A DNA stretch of 64,000 nt from Cordilura impudica. Lineage: Eukaryota > Arthropoda > Insecta > Diptera > Scathophagidae. Every line of letters starts with the position of its first letter. Position 1 is the stretch's first letter. The notes under the pieces were generated by a model that saw only the letters and a program-made list of their open reading frames with translations, made no database searches and was not told the origin of the DNA. This document shows, in pieces, positions 62,531 through 64,000 of the stretch. The position numbers were made by a program, and so were the translations under genes. The stretch lies in NCBI GenBank assembly GCA_963682025.1, contig OY821519.1:187797253-187861252 (forward strand). Reading direction: 5' to 3'.

Positions 62531-64000
62531 CCCTTTATAGTATCTTGTAACATATCTGTAACAAACCGGTTTTATGCTCACAATTTTTCATGTAAACATT
62601 TAAACTCAATTTATATTCATGTAACAACACTGGTACAAACCGTTATGAACATTTATTGTACCACTTGCTGTAACATGTGTTTTTATCAGCTGTTTAAAAT
62701 TTTTGAATTCAATGTTGTGCTGATCGTGTCAAGTCTCTATTTAGTGAGTTTGCCAAAATTCAAAAAAAATATAAAAAGTGTTATTTAACGTTTGTTTTTT
62801 TGTGGAGTTCGAAAGACGAGTTCATAGTTTTGAACTATAATTATTAAACAGCTACAATATTTATTATTTTTGCTATTTGAAGGTAATAATGCTTAGTGAC
62901 ATATCTGCAACATTGTGTTATAACGTGTATTTTTTTAGTATGACTAATATAAAACTGACCGTGGATGAAATCGAAAATATTCTTATGGATTACGAAGATA
63001 GCGTTGATGGATAGCATTGCAGATGGCGATAGCATTGCAGATCCAGACTTTGACCCCACTAATTTGGATGATTTGGATTTTGAAAACATAATTGAAGATG
63101 GCGAATGTGTAGAAGTTTGCCGATTTTGCCGACACCCGTCACGGAAAGTAATGTGCAGAGTGCACCAGGATCATCAGGAAATAACAAAAAATCTGAAATT
63201 AGTGTACTATGGAAGAAAAAAAACCTATCTTTGAACGAACATCAACTTAATTTTACAGCAATCGAGACTCTGGATAGCAATATTTTAGACCTAGATTCTC
63301 CTGCTCAATTTTTTTTCCAAATGTTTCCGAAGGAGCTCATTAAATATATATCGGAACAAACAAATTTATATATAGTTGCTAAAGATCCTAGCAATGCATT
63401 TCGTGTCTCTGAACTTGACATACAGCAATTCATTGGAATAGTGTATATAATGTCGTTAGTACATTTGCCAAGAGTAACAAAGCATTGGAATAATGGCATA
63501 GGCACTACTTTGATCAAGGAAACTATGCCAGTGAATACTTTCGAAAAAATTAGACAGTTCCTTCATTTCAACGACAATACCCAAATGCTACCACGCTCAC
63601 ATCCTGACCATGATCGTTTGTACAAAATACGGCCAGTTATTCTAAAATTGAATGAAAGTTGTCAGAAAATCGCATTGGAAAAATACCTTTGCATGGATGA
63701 ACAAATATGTTCTACTAAAGGTAGACATAACTTGAAGAGGTATAATCCAAAAAAAAACCTAATAAATGTGGATATAAAATTTATGTCCTTTGCGGTGTAA
63801 GCGGATTTGCATACAACTTTGAGGTTGAGACAGGCGCAGAAAATATCGTGGGACCAGGTGAACCAGATTTAGGAGCTGCGTCTAACGTTGTCATGAGATT
63901 GTGCCGAATTGTTCCAAATCAAATGCAGTATAGAATCTACTTTGACAATTATTTCACTTCATTACGCCTTATAGAATTTTTAGCCAAAAGGGGAATACAT
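62531..64000 (+). mobile_element. piggyBac-like transposon, left end (runs off window)
   Basis: TTAA at 62527-62530 is followed by CCCTTTATAGTATCTTG, the CCCTTT-type terminus known for piggyBac-like elements, and by TGTAACA-rich subterminal repeats. A broken transposase frame follows from 62940. The right end lies beyond the window. Confidence 0.75.
62940..64000 (+). pseudogene. piggyBac-like transposase, frameshifted and partial
   Basis: An ATG at 62940 opens an acidic N-terminus (MTNIKLTVDEIENILMDYED) that meets a frameshift near 63005, another near 63105-63130, and a third near 63755. The frame 63105-63800 reads WKKKNLSLNEHQLNFTAIE, then the piggyBac core: FRVSELDIQQFIGI, VTKHWNNGIGTT, and CMDEQICSTKGRHNLKRY, with the first catalytic aspartate in MDEQ. 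After the third shift, FDNYFTSLRLIEF carries the second. The window ends before the third aspartate and the C-terminal cysteine-rich domain. It is a typical degenerate piggyBac-like gene. Confidence 0.85.

Overview
This window is AT-rich, intron-containing animal DNA from a fly, most likely a higher (brachyceran) dipteran. Three things point there: the 3' part of a Drosophila-like Semaphorin-5c gene with short introns, DINE-1-like TATACCC...GTCCGTCCGTC repeats, and a copia-type retrotransposon with a GTTATGGGCCCAG primer-binding site. Species cannot be set from the sequence alone. There are no operons, rRNA genes or CRISPR arrays.

The only host gene I can support is Sema5c on the minus strand (46744-51638). 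Eight exons join in frame to about 1,019 codons: the sema domain without its N-terminus, a PSI motif, seven thrombospondin type-1 repeats, a transmembrane helix and a short tail. The signal peptide and first sema residues must lie upstream, probably beyond 64000, so the region from 51639 onward is probably one long intron packed with transposons.

Most of the rest is layered mobile DNA. 1-700: LINE reverse-transcriptase relic interrupted by a tRNA-Asp-like SINE. 2936-5969: a Tc1-like element split by a 1.45-kb element with an 8-bp target duplication. 8298-13204: a degenerate copia element with 172-bp LTRs, its RNase H domain split by a Helitron-like element. 13669-18916: a Helitron-like element holding a 2.2-kb TIR element, which itself holds a 715-bp TIR element with a RING-finger relic. 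19886-21538, 25085-25975 and 29163-33476: further copies of that Helitron-like family, the last carrying two MITEs. 33884-34812: a Harbinger-like element split by a TA-flanked MITE. 36287-44100: Helitron-like copies, a 1.1-kb heptanucleotide array and a second Tc1-like relic.

Inside the long Sema5c intron are a LINE with a TAATG ORF junction, a LINE RNase H/zinc 3' half split by a fold-back element, an intact 361-codon mariner-type transposase with TIRs (60458-61767), and the start of a piggyBac-like element running off the end.

The recurring theme is a group of Helitron-like (HINE/DINE-type) families, called A, B and C here. Their interiors differ, but all end in a palindrome followed by CTTACTTG. 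They sit inside other transposons repeatedly, which gives a relative insertion history. The most notable possible novelties are this modular Helitron-like group, the RING-finger capture, the TIR element packed with GGGGCCC motifs, and the intact mariner-type element with D-D-36-D spacing.
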